From JBKPCD01 sp046727175 (GTDB lineage Bacteria > Acidobacteriota > Vicinamibacteria > Vicinamibacterales > 2-12-FULL-66-21): a stretch of 28,694 nucleotides of DNA. The stretch is taken from the NCBI GenBank assembly GCA_046727175.1, contig JBKPCD010000243.1, positions 1 to 28,694 on the forward strand, given 5' to 3'. Under the pieces are notes generated by a model. It was not told the DNA's origin. It was given only the letters and a program-made list of their open reading frames with translations, and made no database searches. Each line of letters opens with the position of its first letter. The stretch's first letter is position 1. Of this stretch, positions 7,053 through 14,351 are shown piece by piece. The translations under genes were made by a program, and so were the position numbers.

Positions 7053-7649
7053 ATGATCGCGCGTCTTCGCGGGACGCTCGTCGAGAAAACGCCAGGGCGG
7101 ATCATCGTCGAGGTCGGCGGCGTCGGTTACGAAGTGCAGGTGCCGCTCACGACGTTTTACCCCCTGGGGGATGCCGGCTCCGACGTCGTGCTGCGCGTGC
7201 ACACGCACGTCCGCGAGGACGTGATCGCCCTTTACGGGTTTGCGACGCCACTCGAACACGATCTCTTCGAGCGGCTGATTGCGATCAACGGCATCGGACC
7301 GAAGCTGGCGCTGGCGGTACTGTCGGGAATCGAGCCGCTCGATCTCATCGCTGCGATCCGGCGTCAGGACGTCGCGCGGTTGACCGCGATCCCGGGGATC
7401 GGCAGGAAGACGGCGGAGCGGATCGGTCTCGAGCTGAAGGATCGACTCCCGGTCGTCGTCGAGACCATGGGGCGCGCGGAGCCGTCGCCGGAGGATCACT
7501 TGCGCAGCGATTTGCTTTCGGCGCTGATCAATCTCGGGTATCAACGTGCGCCAGCCGAGAAGGCAATCGACAAGGTTCTCGAGGATGCGCCCGATGCGGG
7601 ATTCGAGCAGACGCTCAGGAACGTGCTCAAGGCTATGATGAGGGGGTGA
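7053..7649 (+). CDS. ruvA: Holliday junction branch migration protein RuvA
   Basis: RuvA, 198 residues, binds the four-way junction as a tetramer and loads RuvB. Domain I is the OB fold at the N terminus (MIARLRGTLVEKTPG...VEVGGVGYEVQVP). Domain II carries two helix-hairpin-helix motifs (INGIGPKLALAVLSG and IPGIGRKTAERI). Domain III, which contacts RuvB, is at the C terminus (LLSALINLGYQRAPAEKAI). The ATG at 7053 gives the normal N terminus; an in-frame GTG/ATG-like extension into ruvC is not conserved. It is 10 bp from ruvC, so cotranscription is very likely. ruvB is separated by a 313-bp repeat-filled gap, which is unusual. Confidence 0.96.
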   Translation: MIARLRGTLVEKTPGRIIVEVGGVGYEVQVPLTTFYPLGDAGSDVVLRVHTHVREDVIALYGFATPLEHDLFERLIAINGIGPKLALAVLSGIEPLDLIAAIRRQDVARLTAIPGIGRKTAERIGLELKDRLPVVVETMGRAEPSPEDHLRSDLLSALINLGYQRAPAEKAIDKVLEDAPDAGFEQTLRNVLKAMMRG

Positions 7650-7667
7650 GAGCGCTGTCGCCGATTG

Positions 7668-7927
7668 GCGGAGGGGACGGAGAGCACGGAACAAGCATTC
7701 ACCAAGGAGCTCCGGAGCACACGGAGTTCATTTTTTGGAGCTCAGGGTTCACTTGTGTTGCTGTAGGGCGGGGTCTTCAGACCCCGCCCTGTTCGGGCCT
7801 GAAAGTCCACTCAATATGCAAACACAAGTGAATCGCCGGGGATCAGGGTTCATTACCAACAGAATTTGCTCCGTCAACTCCGTGCTTCCGCGGTGAACGC
7901 TTTGTCTGTGTCCTCCGTCTCCTCCGC
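7668..7927. repeat. Large nested inverted repeat between ruvA and ruvB
   Basis: Three layers nest around one centre. The outer arms 7668-7730 and 7868-7927 are rich in GGAG/CTCC words and clearly related in inverse orientation. The middle arms 7748-7760 (TTCACTTGTGTTG) and 7819-7832 pair with one bulged base. The inner arms 7765-7776 and 7779-7790 form a perfect 12-bp palindrome (AGGGCGGGGTCT / AGACCCCGCCCT) with a 2-nt spacer. The 313-bp gap 7650-7962 holds this element and no gene I can support. Confidence 0.85.
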
Positions 7928-7962
7928 AAGCGGCGGGTAGCAGCAGGGTTCTCCAATCATCG

Positions 7963-8976
7963 ATGAACGATCGCCTGGTCACAACCGCGCGTGTCGAGGA
8001 AGACGCTCAATACGAAGCAGGGCTGCGCCCGCGGACGCTGGCCGACTACATCGGTCAGGATCGCGTGCGCGAGAACCTCCAGGTGTCGATTGCGGCGGCG
8101 CGACAGCGCGGCGAAGCGCTGGACCACGTCCTTCTGTACGGTCCTCCGGGGCTGGGCAAGACGACGCTGGCGTACGTGATCGCGAATGAGCTGACCGTGC
8201 CGATTCGGTCGACCGCGGGACCGGTCATCGAGAAACCGGGCGACCTCGCGGCGATCCTCTCGAATCTTCAGGAGCGCGAGGTGCTCTTCATCGACGAAGT
8301 GCACCGCATGAGCCCGGCCATCGAGGAAATCCTCTACCCCGCGATGGAGGATTACGAGCTCGATATCATGATCGGTCAAGGTCCGAGTGCACGATCCGTG
8401 AAAATGCCGGTGCAGCAGTTCACGCTCATCGGTGCGACGACGCGAACGGGACTGTTGACGTCGCCGCTTCGCGCGCGCTTCGGCATCGTCCATCGCCTCG
8501 ACTTCTACACGGATTCCGACATCCGCGAGATCGTGCGTCGATCGGCCGGAATCCTCGGCGTGCCGATTGACGACCACGCGGCGAACGAGATCGCGCGGCG
8601 CTCGCGCGGGACGCCGCGTGTGGCCAACAGGCTGTTGCGGCGCGTGCGCGACTACGCTCAGGTCAGGGCCGACGGGCGAATCACCCTGGACGTCGCCGAT
8701 CGCGCGCTGAAGATGCTCGAAGTCGACCAGCACGGGTTCGACGAAATCGATCGCCGCCTGCTGCGGACGATCATCGACAAGTTCAGTGGTGGTCCCGTCG
8801 GCGTCGGCAGCCTTGCAGCCGCGTTGAGCGAAGAACGGGATGCAATCGAGGATATCTACGAGCCGTTCCTGATTCAGATCGGATTCCTCGATCGCACGCC
8901 TCGCGGCCGCGTCGCCACGGCCCGCGCGTATGAATACTTCGGCCTGACCGCGCCAGGGAGGGATCGTTTGTGGTAA
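7963..8976 (+). CDS. ruvB: Holliday junction branch migration DNA helicase RuvB
   Basis: RuvB, 337 residues, is the AAA+ hexameric motor that drives branch migration with RuvA. Walker A is GPPGLGKTT (60-68), Walker B is LFIDEVH (108-114), and sensor 1 is GATTR (157-161). The RuvA-contacting beta-hairpin (DYELDIMIGQGPSARSV) and the C-terminal winged helix (IDKFSGGPVGVGSLAAALSE) are present. The start ATG at 7963 matches the usual N terminus (YEAGLRPRTLADYIGQ about 20 residues in). Its stop overlaps the GTG of fabH. Transcription may continue from ruvA through the repeat or start within the gap; no strong promoter is seen. Confidence 0.97.
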   Translation: MNDRLVTTARVEEDAQYEAGLRPRTLADYIGQDRVRENLQVSIAAARQRGEALDHVLLYGPPGLGKTTLAYVIANELTVPIRSTAGPVIEKPGDLAAILSNLQEREVLFIDEVHRMSPAIEEILYPAMEDYELDIMIGQGPSARSVKMPVQQFTLIGATTRTGLLTSPLRARFGIVHRLDFYTDSDIREIVRRSAGILGVPIDDHAANEIARRSRGTPRVANRLLRRVRDYAQVRADGRITLDVADRALKMLEVDQHGFDEIDRRLLRTIIDKFSGGPVGVGSLAAALSEERDAIEDIYEPFLIQIGFLDRTPRGRVATARAYEYFGLTAPGRDRLW

Positions 8977-10019
8977 ACGTGCCGTCCGTGCAGAGCACCG
9001 TTGTCCCGAGCTTTGGGTTCGCGAAGCAGCTTCGGCCGGTCAAAATCGCGGGTCTCGCGACCTACGTCCCGCCTCGGCGTCTCACCAATGCGGATCTCGA
9101 GAAAATGGTCGATACGAGCGACGAATGGATCCAGCAGCGTACGGGGATCCGCGGGCGCCACGTCGTCGATCAGGGCACCGCGACGTCCGACCTCGCCAGG
9201 GAAGCCGCGCTCGGCGCGCTGCGGCAGGCCGGCGTGCCGCCCGACGACATCGGCTTCATCGTCGTGGGGACGACGACGCCGGATACGATTTTTCCGAGCA
9301 CCGCGTGCATCCTGCAGGACAAGATTGGTGCGCATCATGCGTGGGGATTCGATCTCGGGGCGGCGTGCTCGGGTTTTCTCTACGCGCTCACGACGGGCAT
9401 GCAGATGGTTGCGAGCGGCGCGCACGATCACGCGCTCGTCGTCGGCGCCGATGTCATGTCGAGCATCCTCGATTACACGGATCGCACGACCTGCGTGCTC
9501 TTCGGTGACGGCGCCGGCGCGGTCGTGCTCTCGCCCGCAGCGGATGGCGACGGAGCGATCATCGATTTTGCGCACGAGATCGACGGGAGCGGCGGCCCGG
9601 CGCTGTGCATGCCGGCCGGCGGCAGCCGTCTCCCGGCGAGTCACGAGACCGTCGACCGGCGGCTGCACTACGTCAAGCAGGATGGCCGAGCGGTCTTTAG
9701 ATTCGCTGCCCGCAAGACGGAAGAGATCTGCCGGCGTGTGCTGAGTCGGCATCAGCTCGATCCGACACAGATCGACTTGTTCGTCTCGCACCAGGCCAAC
9801 CGGCGAATCATCGAGGCCGCAGCGGAGCGGCTCGCGCTGCCGGAATCGAAGGTGGTCATCAACCTCGCGGACTACGGCAATACGACGGCTGCCACCGTGC
9901 CGCTCGCGCTCGCTGATGCAGTGAAGGACGGACGATTGAAAAAGGGAGATCTCGTGCTTCTCGCGTCGGTTGGGGCGGGCTTCACCGTTGGCGCTGTTTT
10001 GTTGCGCTGGTCTTTCTAG
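8970..10019 (+). CDS. fabH: 3-oxoacyl-[acyl-carrier-protein] synthase III (KAS III)
   Basis: FabH, 349 residues, condenses acetyl- or branched-chain acyl-CoA with malonyl-ACP to start fatty-acid synthesis. The catalytic triad is complete: Cys133 (LGAACSGF), His274 (SHQANRRI) and Asn304 (DYGNTTAAT). Other family blocks are TSDEWIQQRTGIRGRH near the start and FGDGAGAVVL. The protein begins at GTG 8970 inside the end of ruvB. About 22 residues precede the conserved PVKIAGLATYVPP, so a later GTG (8979 or 8988) is possible. No other fatty-acid genes are adjacent. Confidence 0.95.
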   Translation: MVNVPSVQSTVVPSFGFAKQLRPVKIAGLATYVPPRRLTNADLEKMVDTSDEWIQQRTGIRGRHVVDQGTATSDLAREAALGALRQAGVPPDDIGFIVVGTTTPDTIFPSTACILQDKIGAHHAWGFDLGAACSGFLYALTTGMQMVASGAHDHALVVGADVMSSILDYTDRTTCVLFGDGAGAVVLSPAADGDGAIIDFAHEIDGSGGPALCMPAGGSRLPASHETVDRRLHYVKQDGRAVFRFAARKTEEICRRVLSRHQLDPTQIDLFVSHQANRRIIEAAAERLALPESKVVINLADYGNTTAATVPLALADAVKDGRLKKGDLVLLASVGAGFTVGAVLLRWSF

Positions 10020-10027
10020 TAACTCAC

Positions 10028-10138
10028 GTCAAGGGAAAATGGAAAAGGGAAAAGGGAAAGCGCACACGGCCGCACGTTCCGTCCACTCCCTTGTCCCTTT
10101 TCTCTCTTTCCCTTATCCCTTTTCCCTTTTCCCTTGAC
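10028..10138. repeat. Quasi-palindrome of AAAAGGG / CCCTTTT words
   Basis: Arms 10028-10060 and 10106-10138 are 33 nt each and reverse complements with only two mismatches by eye. They start with GTCAAGGGAAAA and end with TTTTCCCTTGAC. The core 10061-10105 is not repeated, except for pyrimidine words at its right end. The right arm contains the TTG that appears to start the next gene. Confidence 0.9.
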
Positions 10139-10823
10139 TCGATCACAAATCTTCCTCCTCTCTCCCGCGCACTGCGGCGGCAATCGCGCCCGGATCATCA
10201 TGTCGGAGCGGGCGACGTTCGAGCTGGCCGTGCGGCTGCGTGACCAGGGGGCGCCCATTGGCGAGGTGTTCAGTTTCCTGAGCGGACTGTACTTCCGCGG
10301 GAAGCTCGCGTACGCACGAGCGTTCGCGAGGCCTCCCGAGCCCGACTCGCCCATCTCCGGCGCAGGAGCGTTCGTCATCACGCCAACCGCCGGGCTCCGC
10401 TCGATCGATACCCCCGTCACGCTCGCCGCCATCCGCGCGTTCGCGAAGGTCGACGTCGACGCGGGGAATCCGATCTACCGCCGGCCGCTCGAGAAAAGCG
10501 CGCGCGCAATCGCGTCGGATATCGGTCCCGACTGTCAGGTCGTGCTGCTCGGCAGCATCGCGTCGTCGAAGTACGTCGACGTGCTGCAGTCGATCTTCCG
10601 AACCCGGCTCCTTTTTCCAGCGGATTTCGTCGGACGCGGCGACATGAGCCGTGGCGGCCTGATGCTGCGATGCGCCGCGTCGGGCGACGAGCTGCACTAT
10701 GTCCCCGTCGCCGGTGCGGTTCGCCATGGACAACGTCCGCCAAGACTCGATCCCGCGACGAGAGTGAAAGATCCTACGCTCAGCATTTCATACAGGAGAT
10801 CACGAGTTCAGGAGACCCGATAA
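10134..10823 (+). CDS. Uncharacterised protein of unknown function
   Basis: A 229-residue protein with no signal peptide or membrane segment. The N-terminal part (SQIFLLSPAHCGGNRARII) and the stretch VFSFLSGLYFRGKLAYARAFA look like conserved blocks. The middle (FVITPTAGLRSIDTPVT, then DCQVVLLGSIASSKYVDVL) suggests an alpha/beta fold. I recall similar hypothetical proteins but cannot assign a function. The only start that includes the first block is TTG 10134, inside a repeat arm; ATG 10200 would drop it. The last codons (encoding RRSRVQETR) lie in the left arm of another inverted repeat at 10792-10815. Both gene ends therefore lie in repeats. Confidence 0.65.
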   Translation: MTRSQIFLLSPAHCGGNRARIIMSERATFELAVRLRDQGAPIGEVFSFLSGLYFRGKLAYARAFARPPEPDSPISGAGAFVITPTAGLRSIDTPVTLAAIRAFAKVDVDAGNPIYRRPLEKSARAIASDIGPDCQVVLLGSIASSKYVDVLQSIFRTRLLFPADFVGRGDMSRGGLMLRCAASGDELHYVPVAGAVRHGQRPPRLDPATRVKDPTLSISYRRSRVQETR

Positions 10824-10863
10824 TTTTGAATCCGTACCAGGCCGCTGACAAAAGACGGCCCGA

Positions 10864-10930
10864 TGGGAAATGGCAAAAGGAAGATGGCAAAATGTATAGC
10901 ATTTTCGCATTTCCCATCTTCCATTTCCCA
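10864..10930. repeat. Imperfect hairpin of GGGAAATGG / GGAAGATGG words
   Basis: TGGGAAATGG begins the left arm (10864-10894) and CCATTTCCCA ends the right arm (10900-10930). The inner parts, made of GGAAGATGG and CAAAATG words and their complements, pair with shifts. The loop is about 5 nt. Confidence 0.75.
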
Positions 10931-10932
10931 TT

Positions 10933-10959
10933 CAGGATGCGTTTTTCGGCATCCTGCCT
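10933..10959. repeat. Small hairpin element, copy 2 (CAGGATGC-loop-GCATCCTG)
   Basis: CAGGATGC (10933-10940), loop GTTTTTCG, then GCATCCTG (10949-10956): an 8-bp perfect stem. It is almost identical to the element at 2983-3005, including the TGCC that follows. Both copies sit directly after a word hairpin. Confidence 0.7.
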
Positions 10960-11047
10960 ACTGATTGGAATCCTCCTGATCTCGTGACCTCCTGTTCTCA
11001 CAGCCGCCGCAGTACCGCGGAGCATCTCCTGATCTCGCACTGCTAGA

Positions 11048-11983
11048 ATGGCCCGCGTGGCGCGCGCGCTCGTGATCCCGCGCTCGGGAAATGCGGTCCT
11101 GAACGTGCAGGGTCGCGAAGTCCGCCTGACGAACCTCGACAAATCGTTCTGGACCGACCCCAGGATCACGAAAGGCGATCTCATTCAGTATTATGCTGAC
11201 GTCGCGCGGGTCCTCCTTCCGCACATTCGCGACCGGGCTATGGTGATGAAGCGGTATCCGCACGGCGCCTCGGGCGAATTCTTTTTCATGAAGCGCGCGC
11301 CTGTGCCGAGGCCCGCCTGGATTCGAACGTGCACGATCGAGCACGGCTCGGGCAATGTTATCGACTTTCCCGTCATCGACGATCTCCCCTCGCTCCTGTG
11401 GCTCATCAACCTCGGCTGCATCGACTTGAACCAGTGGTATGCGAGGTGCGACGATGTCGATCGCCCCGATTACGTGCACTTCGATCTGGACCCCGGCGAA
11501 GGCGCGAGCTGGGAGGCCGTTCTCGAGTGCGGCCGGATCGTGCACGAGGCGCTCGACACCCTGAAGATGAAGTCGGTGGTCAAGACGACGGGATCGAGAG
11601 GGCTGCACGTCTACGTCCCAATCGTGCGGGGACCAGCGCAGAAGGAGGTCTGGACGTTCGCGAAGGCGCTCGCCCTGGAGCTCGCGAAGCGCAACCCGAC
11701 GGTGATGACGGCGGAATATCGAGTCGCCAAACGGCCTCGCGGCCGGGTGCTCGTCGACTACAACCAGAACGCGTGGGGTCAGACGCTGGCGTCCATCTAT
11801 TCCGTGCGGCCGCGGCCGCGCGCACCGGTGTCGACGCCGGTGACGTGGAAGGAAATCGACCGTGGCATTCGCATCGAAGACTTTCGGATCGACAATGTGC
11901 CGGCGCGCGTGGCGCAAGTAGGGGACCTGTGGAACCCACTTCTGCAGAAACGGGGACGGGTAGATCTCGGAACGTACGTCTGA
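11048..11983 (+). CDS. Stand-alone LigD-type polymerase/primase domain protein (NHEJ PolDom)
   Basis: A 311-residue archaeo-eukaryotic-primase-type polymerase matching the polymerase domain of bacterial LigD, which adds nucleotides at double-strand-break ends during end joining. Visible family features are the opening RLTNLDKSFW and ITKGDLIQYYADVA, the metal-binding pair in HFDLDPGEG (Asp146, Asp148), TTGSRGLHVYVPI, and the third acid in RVLVDYNQN (Asp237). No ATP-dependent ligase or phosphoesterase domain is attached. No Ku gene is in the window. The ATG 11048 has no Shine-Dalgarno site; a repeat word ends 9 bp upstream. Either a partner ligase lies elsewhere or it works alone. Confidence 0.9.
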   Translation: MARVARALVIPRSGNAVLNVQGREVRLTNLDKSFWTDPRITKGDLIQYYADVARVLLPHIRDRAMVMKRYPHGASGEFFFMKRAPVPRPAWIRTCTIEHGSGNVIDFPVIDDLPSLLWLINLGCIDLNQWYARCDDVDRPDYVHFDLDPGEGASWEAVLECGRIVHEALDTLKMKSVVKTTGSRGLHVYVPIVRGPAQKEVWTFAKALALELAKRNPTVMTAEYRVAKRPRGRVLVDYNQNAWGQTLASIYSVRPRPRAPVSTPVTWKEIDRGIRIEDFRIDNVPARVAQVGDLWNPLLQKRGRVDLGTYV

Positions 11984-12023
11984 GTTCTTTCGACGGCCGG
12001 AGAGGAACAGAAGGTTAGAAGAA

Positions 12024-12083
12024 CAGGAGAAGTTCTTGTCTCCTGATCTCCTGATCTCCTGATCTCCTGTAAGTGATCTCCTG
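12024..12083. repeat. GATCTCCT repeat with a CAGGAGA arm, upstream of the cytochrome gene
   Basis: TCTCCT occurs at 12039, 12047, 12055 and 12063, exactly 8 bp apart, and again at 12077. CAGGAGA at 12024-12030 pairs with TCTCCTG at 12039-12045 across an 8-nt loop. GGAGAGGAAC and AGAAGG words extend left to about 11999. The word family is the same as at 10792-10995 and 28496-28548. Confidence 0.85.
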
Positions 12084-12115
12084 GCCTCGCGGCCCGGATC
12101 AAGCAACTACCGGTT

Positions 12116-12121
12116 AGGAGA
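12116..12121 (+). promoter_or_regulatory. Shine-Dalgarno site of the gene at 12127
   Basis: AGGAGA, 5 nt before the ATG, is one of the best ribosome sites in the window. It is the exact complement of the TCTCCT word repeated five times just upstream, so it could be sequestered in the mRNA leader. Confidence 0.75.
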
Positions 12122-12126
12122 AGACG

Positions 12127-14313
12127 ATGAGCACGAGGCGTAAACGCATCAATCACATGGTCTACTCCGGCGTCTTCGCAGGGATGCTGTCGGGTTTGCT
12201 GATTGCGTCGGTCGGTCGGCCGGACGCCCGCCAGGTCGCCAACGGCACCGTCTCGATCGACAACGACGACCTCGGCGGTGTGGTCACGGGGCCGAAAGGC
12301 CCCGAAGCCGGCGTCTGGGTGATCGCCGAGACGACGGACCTGCCGACGAGGTTCGTGCGCATCGTGGTGACCGACGACCGCGGGCGTTATGTTGTTCCCG
12401 ACCTTCCGAAGGCCACCTACAACGTGTGGGTACGCGGGTACGGCCTCGTCGATTCGGCGAAGGTCCAGAGCGCGCCGGGCAAGGTGTTGAACCTGACGGC
12501 CGTTCCTGCACCGAACGCGCGTGCGGCGGCGGAGTACTACCCCGCAGGGTATTGGTTGTCACTGCTGAAGGTGCCCGAGAAGAGCGAATTCCCGGGGACC
12601 GGCCCGCAGGGCAACGGGATTTCACCGAACATGAAAACGCAGGCGGAGTGGATCCGTCAGCTCAAATCCGGCGGCTGCACGGCGTGCCATCAACTCGGCA
12701 CGAAGGGGACGCGTGAGATTCCGAAGGCGCTCGGGACGTTCGAGTCATCTGCCGTTGCGTGGCTCCGGCGTATTCAGTCAGGGCAAGCGGGGTCGCAGAT
12801 GCTGAACGGCGTCGGACAGTTCGGAACCGACCGCGTGATCTCGCTGTTCGCGGACTGGACCGATCGCATCGCTGCGGGCGAAGTGCCGCAGCAGCCGCCC
12901 CGGCCGCAGGGCATCGAACGCACCGTCGTGATCACCGAGTGGGATTGGGCGGATCCGAAGGCGTACCTCCACGACGAAGTGTCGACCGATCGCAGAAACC
13001 CGGCGGTGAACCCGAACGGATTGATATACGGTGCGCTCGAGTTGAGCGCGGACTACCTGCCCGTGCTGGATCCGGTCCACAACAAGATCTCGCAAGTAAA
13101 GCTGACCGTCCGCGACCCCAACACGCCCGCCACGTCGTCGGAGATGCTGCAGCCATCGCCGTTCTTCGGGAACGAGCCGATCTGGACGAGCAAGAACAAC
13201 GTTCACAACCCCATGTTCGACGAGAAGGGACGCCTGTGGATCACGTCGACGATCCGTCCCGCCGACAATCCGCCCGAATGCAAGGAAGGATCGGATCACC
13301 CATCGGCGAAGCTTTTCCCGATACAACGGGCAGGTCGACACCTCGCTGTTTACGATCCAAAGACACAGAAGTTGACGCACATCGGCACCTGCTTCGGCAC
13401 CCACCACCTCATGTTCGCGGAAGATGCGAACCGGACGTTGTGGACGAGTGGCGGTGGTCAGGTCATCGGATGGCTGAACACGAAGATGTTCGAGGAAACT
13501 GGCGATGAGATGAAATCGCAGGGATGGACCGCTGTCATCCTCGACACGAATGGCAACGGCAAGCGTGACGCGTACGTCGAGCCGAATCAGCCTGTCGATC
13601 CGACGAAGGACAAGAGGTATGGCGCCGCGTTCTACGCCGTCGCTCCCGCGCCAGACGGGTCGGTGTGGGGATCGGTGCTCGGGTTCCCAGGAGCCGTCGT
13701 TCGCCTCAACCCCGGACCGAATCCGCCCGAGACCGCGCTCGCCGAAGTGTACGAGCCGCCTTTCAACAATCCAAAGGCACCCGTGCAAGGATTCTCGCCA
13801 CGCGGGATGGATATCGACCGGAACGGCGTGGCCTGGGTCGCGCTGGCGAGCGGCCACATGGCGAGCTTCGATCGTCGCAAGTGCAAAGGCCCGCTCAATG
13901 GACCTGAAGCCACTGGTCAGCACTGTCCAGAGGGTTGGACCTTGTACCCCGAGCCGCTTCCGCAGCTCAAGAACGTGACTGATTCCGGCAGCGCCGAAGC
14001 GAGCTACTACACGTGGGTCGATCAGTTCGACACGCTGGGACTAGGGACGAACATCCCGATCGATACCGGTAACGCGTCCGAAGGACTGCTCGTGCTCAAG
14101 GACGGGAAGTGGATCGTCCTGCGCGTGCCGTATCCGACCGGTTACTACACGAAGTGGCTCGATGGCCGCATCGATGATCCGAAGGGCGGTTGGAAGGGAA
14201 AGGGCCTCTGGTCGACCGTCAGCACGCGCACGCCGTTCCACATGGAAACGGGGAAGGGGACGACGAGCAAGGTGATCAAGTTCCAGCTTCGGCCGGATCC
14301 GCTGGCGAAATGA
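12127..14313 (+). CDS. Exported cytochrome c / carboxypeptidase-regulatory-like / beta-propeller protein
   Basis: A 728-residue exported protein. Residues 1-35 are a signal sequence (basic start, hydrophobic VFAGMLSGLLIASVG). Residues about 45-125 form a carboxypeptidase-regulatory-like beta-sandwich (GGVVTGPKGPEAGVWVIAE, RGRYVVPDLPKATYNVWVRG). A single haem-c site CTACH is at 184-188. The remaining about 450 residues contain propeller-like repeats (NPMFDEKGRLWITS, FAEDANRTLWTSGGG, GMDIDRNGVAWVAL) resembling virginiamycin-B-lyase/NHL proteins. The ATG has a strong Shine-Dalgarno site. The protein likely acts in the periplasm, perhaps as an electron carrier fused to a lactonase-like or sensor propeller; the substrate is unknown. 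Such fusions are frequent in Acidobacteriota. Confidence 0.8.
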   Translation: MSTRRKRINHMVYSGVFAGMLSGLLIASVGRPDARQVANGTVSIDNDDLGGVVTGPKGPEAGVWVIAETTDLPTRFVRIVVTDDRGRYVVPDLPKATYNVWVRGYGLVDSAKVQSAPGKVLNLTAVPAPNARAAAEYYPAGYWLSLLKVPEKSEFPGTGPQGNGISPNMKTQAEWIRQLKSGGCTACHQLGTKGTREIPKALGTFESSAVAWLRRIQSGQAGSQMLNGVGQFGTDRVISLFADWTDRIAAGEVPQQPPRPQGIERTVVITEWDWADPKAYLHDEVSTDRRNPAVNPNGLIYGALELSADYLPVLDPVHNKISQVKLTVRDPNTPATSSEMLQPSPFFGNEPIWTSKNNVHNPMFDEKGRLWITSTIRPADNPPECKEGSDHPSAKLFPIQRAGRHLAVYDPKTQKLTHIGTCFGTHHLMFAEDANRTLWTSGGGQVIGWLNTKMFEETGDEMKSQGWTAVILDTNGNGKRDAYVEPNQPVDPTKDKRYGAAFYAVAPAPDGSVWGSVLGFPGAVVRLNPGPNPPETALAEVYEPPFNNPKAPVQGFSPRGMDIDRNGVAWVALASGHMASFDRRKCKGPLNGPEATGQHCPEGWTLYPEPLPQLKNVTDSGSAEASYYTWVDQFDTLGLGTNIPIDTGNASEGLLVLKDGKWIVLRVPYPTGYYTKWLDGRIDDPKGGWKGKGLWSTVSTRTPFHMETGKGTTSKVIKFQLRPDPLAK

Positions 14314-14351
14314 GAAAAGTCGGCGGGGTATTTGCCATTTCTTTTCGGCAG

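Larger units (their letters stand above)
10792..10995. repeat. Nested inverted repeat: outer arms of CAGGAGATCACGAG type
   Basis: Outer arms 10792-10815 and 10972-10995 pair with 3 mismatches in 24 by eye. The left arm lies within the last codons of the gene at 10134. Nested inside are the hairpin at 10864-10930 and the small element at 10933-10959. Further TCTCCTGATCTCG words reach to 11038, 9 bp before the next start codon. Confidence 0.8.

Noticed and set aside
7646..7831. 61-codon frame starting at the ruvA stop (GTGA overlap)
   Set aside because: It lies wholly inside the nested inverted repeat, and its codons are simply those of the repeat words.
7668..7927. Insertion sequence or transposon ends
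   Set aside because: No transposase frame lies between the arms, no target duplication is visible, and the symmetry is nested rather than terminal.
10958..12106. 382-codon open frame on the minus strand
   Set aside because: Antisense to the LigD polymerase gene; it begins and ends in repeat words and has low-complexity, Arg/His-rich content.
12778..13923. 381-codon open frame on the minus strand
   Set aside because: Antisense to the cytochrome/propeller gene, which has a signal peptide, haem motif and ribosome site.
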